Positions 5,671-6,643 of a stretch of 6,643 nt of DNA are shown piece by piece. The notes below the pieces were generated by a model that was not told where the DNA came from, did not search any database, and worked only from the letters and a program-made list of their open reading frames with translations. Position numbers and translations under genes: made by a program. Positions within the stretch are counted from its first letter, which is position 1; each line of letters starts with the position of its first letter. Location of the stretch: NCBI GenBank assembly GCA_021799935.1, contig JAJYZM010000059.1, positions 1 through 6,643 on the forward strand, in the 5' to 3' direction. The DNA is from a bacterium (GTDB taxonomy: Bacteria; SZUA-79; Acidulodesulfobacterales; Acidulodesulfobacteraceae).

Positions 5671-6633
5671 ATGGAAAAATCGTCAAACTCCAATATAGCG
5701 TTTGTTTTTCCCGGCCAGGGGTCTCAGCATGCCGGCATGGGGAAAGATATTTTTGAAAATTTCAATGAAGCGCGTCTTATTTTAGAAGAATCTTCGGATA
5801 TCTTAGGCTTAGACATGAAAAACTTGATTCTGGGGGATGACGGCGCGGCGCTTAACCTGACGGAAAATACGCAGCCGGCTCTTTTAACCGTGAGTACGGC
5901 GATTCTCAGGGTTATAGAAAAAGAAACCGGTTTAAAGCCCGTTTGCGTTTCGGGACACAGCTTAGGTGAATACAGCGCCAACGTTTTCGCAGGCTCCGTC
6001 GATTTTTCGAATGCTCTTTTAATCGCAAAAAAAAGAGGATTTTTTATGCAGACCGCTTGTCCCGTGGGGTTCGGCAAAATGGCGGCGGTTATAGGGCTTG
6101 ACGGAAATACTATAAAAACTGCGCTCGACGAAGTAAATCATTTAAAAAATGAAGAAGGAGTTTTTATAGCAAATATTAATTCCGAAATTCAAACCGTAAT
6201 ATCGGGTATGTCGCCGTTCGTAGATGAAGCATGTTTACTGCTTAAAGAGCGCGGAGCCAAAAAAATAGTCGTATTGCCGGTCAGCGCTCCGTTTCATACG
6301 CCGTTTATGGAAAGCGCAAAGGAAAATCTTTCTTCGTTTATAGACAAAGGCTGGTTCAGAGATGCTGAATGCGATATATTTTCCAATGCAACGTCGCTGA
6401 ATTATTCCAAGAAAGACGATGTCGTAAGGCTTCTTCTGGAGCAGATAGTTTCCCCCGTTATGTGGAAAGATATCATCGTTAATATGGAAAAAATATCCGG
6501 GATTTCTAAATTTATCGAGGTAGGACCCTCTAATGTTTTGAGCGGGTTAATTAAAAGGATAGATAAAAATGCGGATGTTCTGTCCGTAAATTCCGTTTCG
6601 GCTGTTAAGGAATTAGAAAGTTTGATGATTTAA
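5671..6633 (+). CDS. fabD: Malonyl-CoA:ACP transacylase
   Basis: Cytosolic enzyme that moves malonyl from CoA to acyl carrier protein, supplying extender units to FabH and FabF. It has 320 residues against about 309 in E. coli. Key elements: FPGQGSQ at 13-19, nucleophile S97 in GHSLGEYS (95-102), R122 in RGFFMQ (malonyl carboxylate), H209 in PVSAPFHTPFM as catalytic partner, Q258 before SPVMW, and EVGPSNVLSGL (283-293) near the C-terminus. The start is fixed: TAA lies in frame at 5665-5667 and FPGQGSQ begins only 12 residues after the Met. The 15-base gap from fabK (TATATAACATAACAA) has no Shine-Dalgarno, unlike the other genes here, so initiation probably depends on coupling to fabK or an unstructured AT-rich leader. 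The frame is complete, ending with TAA at 6631-6633. Confidence 0.97.
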   Translation: MEKSSNSNIAFVFPGQGSQHAGMGKDIFENFNEARLILEESSDILGLDMKNLILGDDGAALNLTENTQPALLTVSTAILRVIEKETGLKPVCVSGHSLGEYSANVFAGSVDFSNALLIAKKRGFFMQTACPVGFGKMAAVIGLDGNTIKTALDEVNHLKNEEGVFIANINSEIQTVISGMSPFVDEACLLLKERGAKKIVVLPVSAPFHTPFMESAKENLSSFIDKGWFRDAECDIFSNATSLNYSKKDDVVRLLLEQIVSPVMWKDIIVNMEKISGISKFIEVGPSNVLSGLIKRIDKNADVLSVNSVSAVKELESLMI

Positions 6634-6643
6634 TAAAAAGGGG
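6634..6643 (+). promoter_or_regulatory. Probable ribosome binding site of the next gene
   Basis: The last bases, TAAAAAGGGG, follow the fabD stop directly and end in a purine run typical of the Shine-Dalgarno sites in this window (compare GGGGGAG before plsX). They suggest that the operon continues, by conserved order most likely with fabG or acpP. The gene itself is outside the window. Confidence 0.4.

Noticed and set aside
1..6643. Mobile elements, CRISPR arrays, tRNA or other RNA genes, toxin-antitoxin or defence genes
   Set aside because: None seen. The window is almost wholly filled by six housekeeping genes, and the gaps are at most 64 bases.

Overview
The window is a compact stretch of bacterial chromosome with every gene on the + strand: the end of a valyl-tRNA synthetase gene, then rpmF, plsX, fabH, fabK and fabD. 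It is somewhat AT-rich (about 40% GC by eye). The rpmF-plsX-fabH-fabD core marks it as bacterial, and FabK is the flavin-dependent enoyl-ACP reductase known from clostridia, streptococci and several anaerobic lineages. The ValS, however, is the short archaeal/Rickettsia-type enzyme rather than the form with a C-terminal coiled coil found in E. coli and Bacillus. That mixture suggests a less-studied, possibly anaerobic bacterial lineage. I cannot name the phylum from the sequence alone.

Layout: 1-2378 is valS, whose 5' end lies outside the window. 2379-2442 is a 64-base AT-rich gap with a very good sigma70-type promoter (TTGACA, 17-base spacer, AATAAT) and a Shine-Dalgarno for rpmF. 2443-2634 is rpmF. 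After a 46-base gap come plsX (2681-3694), fabH (3711-4694, TTG start), fabK (4711-5655) and fabD (5671-6633), separated by only 15-16 bases each. I see no intrinsic terminator in any gap, so rpmF to fabD is probably one transcript. The last ten bases look like the Shine-Dalgarno of another gene, which by the usual order would be fabG or acpP. There is no gene-free stretch over 300 bases.

How the genes work together: FabD loads malonyl onto acyl carrier protein. FabH condenses acetyl-CoA with malonyl-ACP to start a chain. FabK does the last reduction of each elongation cycle. PlsX turns finished acyl-ACP into acyl-phosphate for phospholipid synthesis. RpmF (ribosomal protein L32) is often co-transcribed with these genes, and ValS supplies Val-tRNA, so the segment joins translation and membrane-lipid growth.

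I found no previously undescribed system here. It is a conserved housekeeping locus. The points worth a second look are the ValS type, the FabK choice, the promoter and its palindromes, the start-site oddities of fabH and fabD, and the valS-rpmF adjacency.
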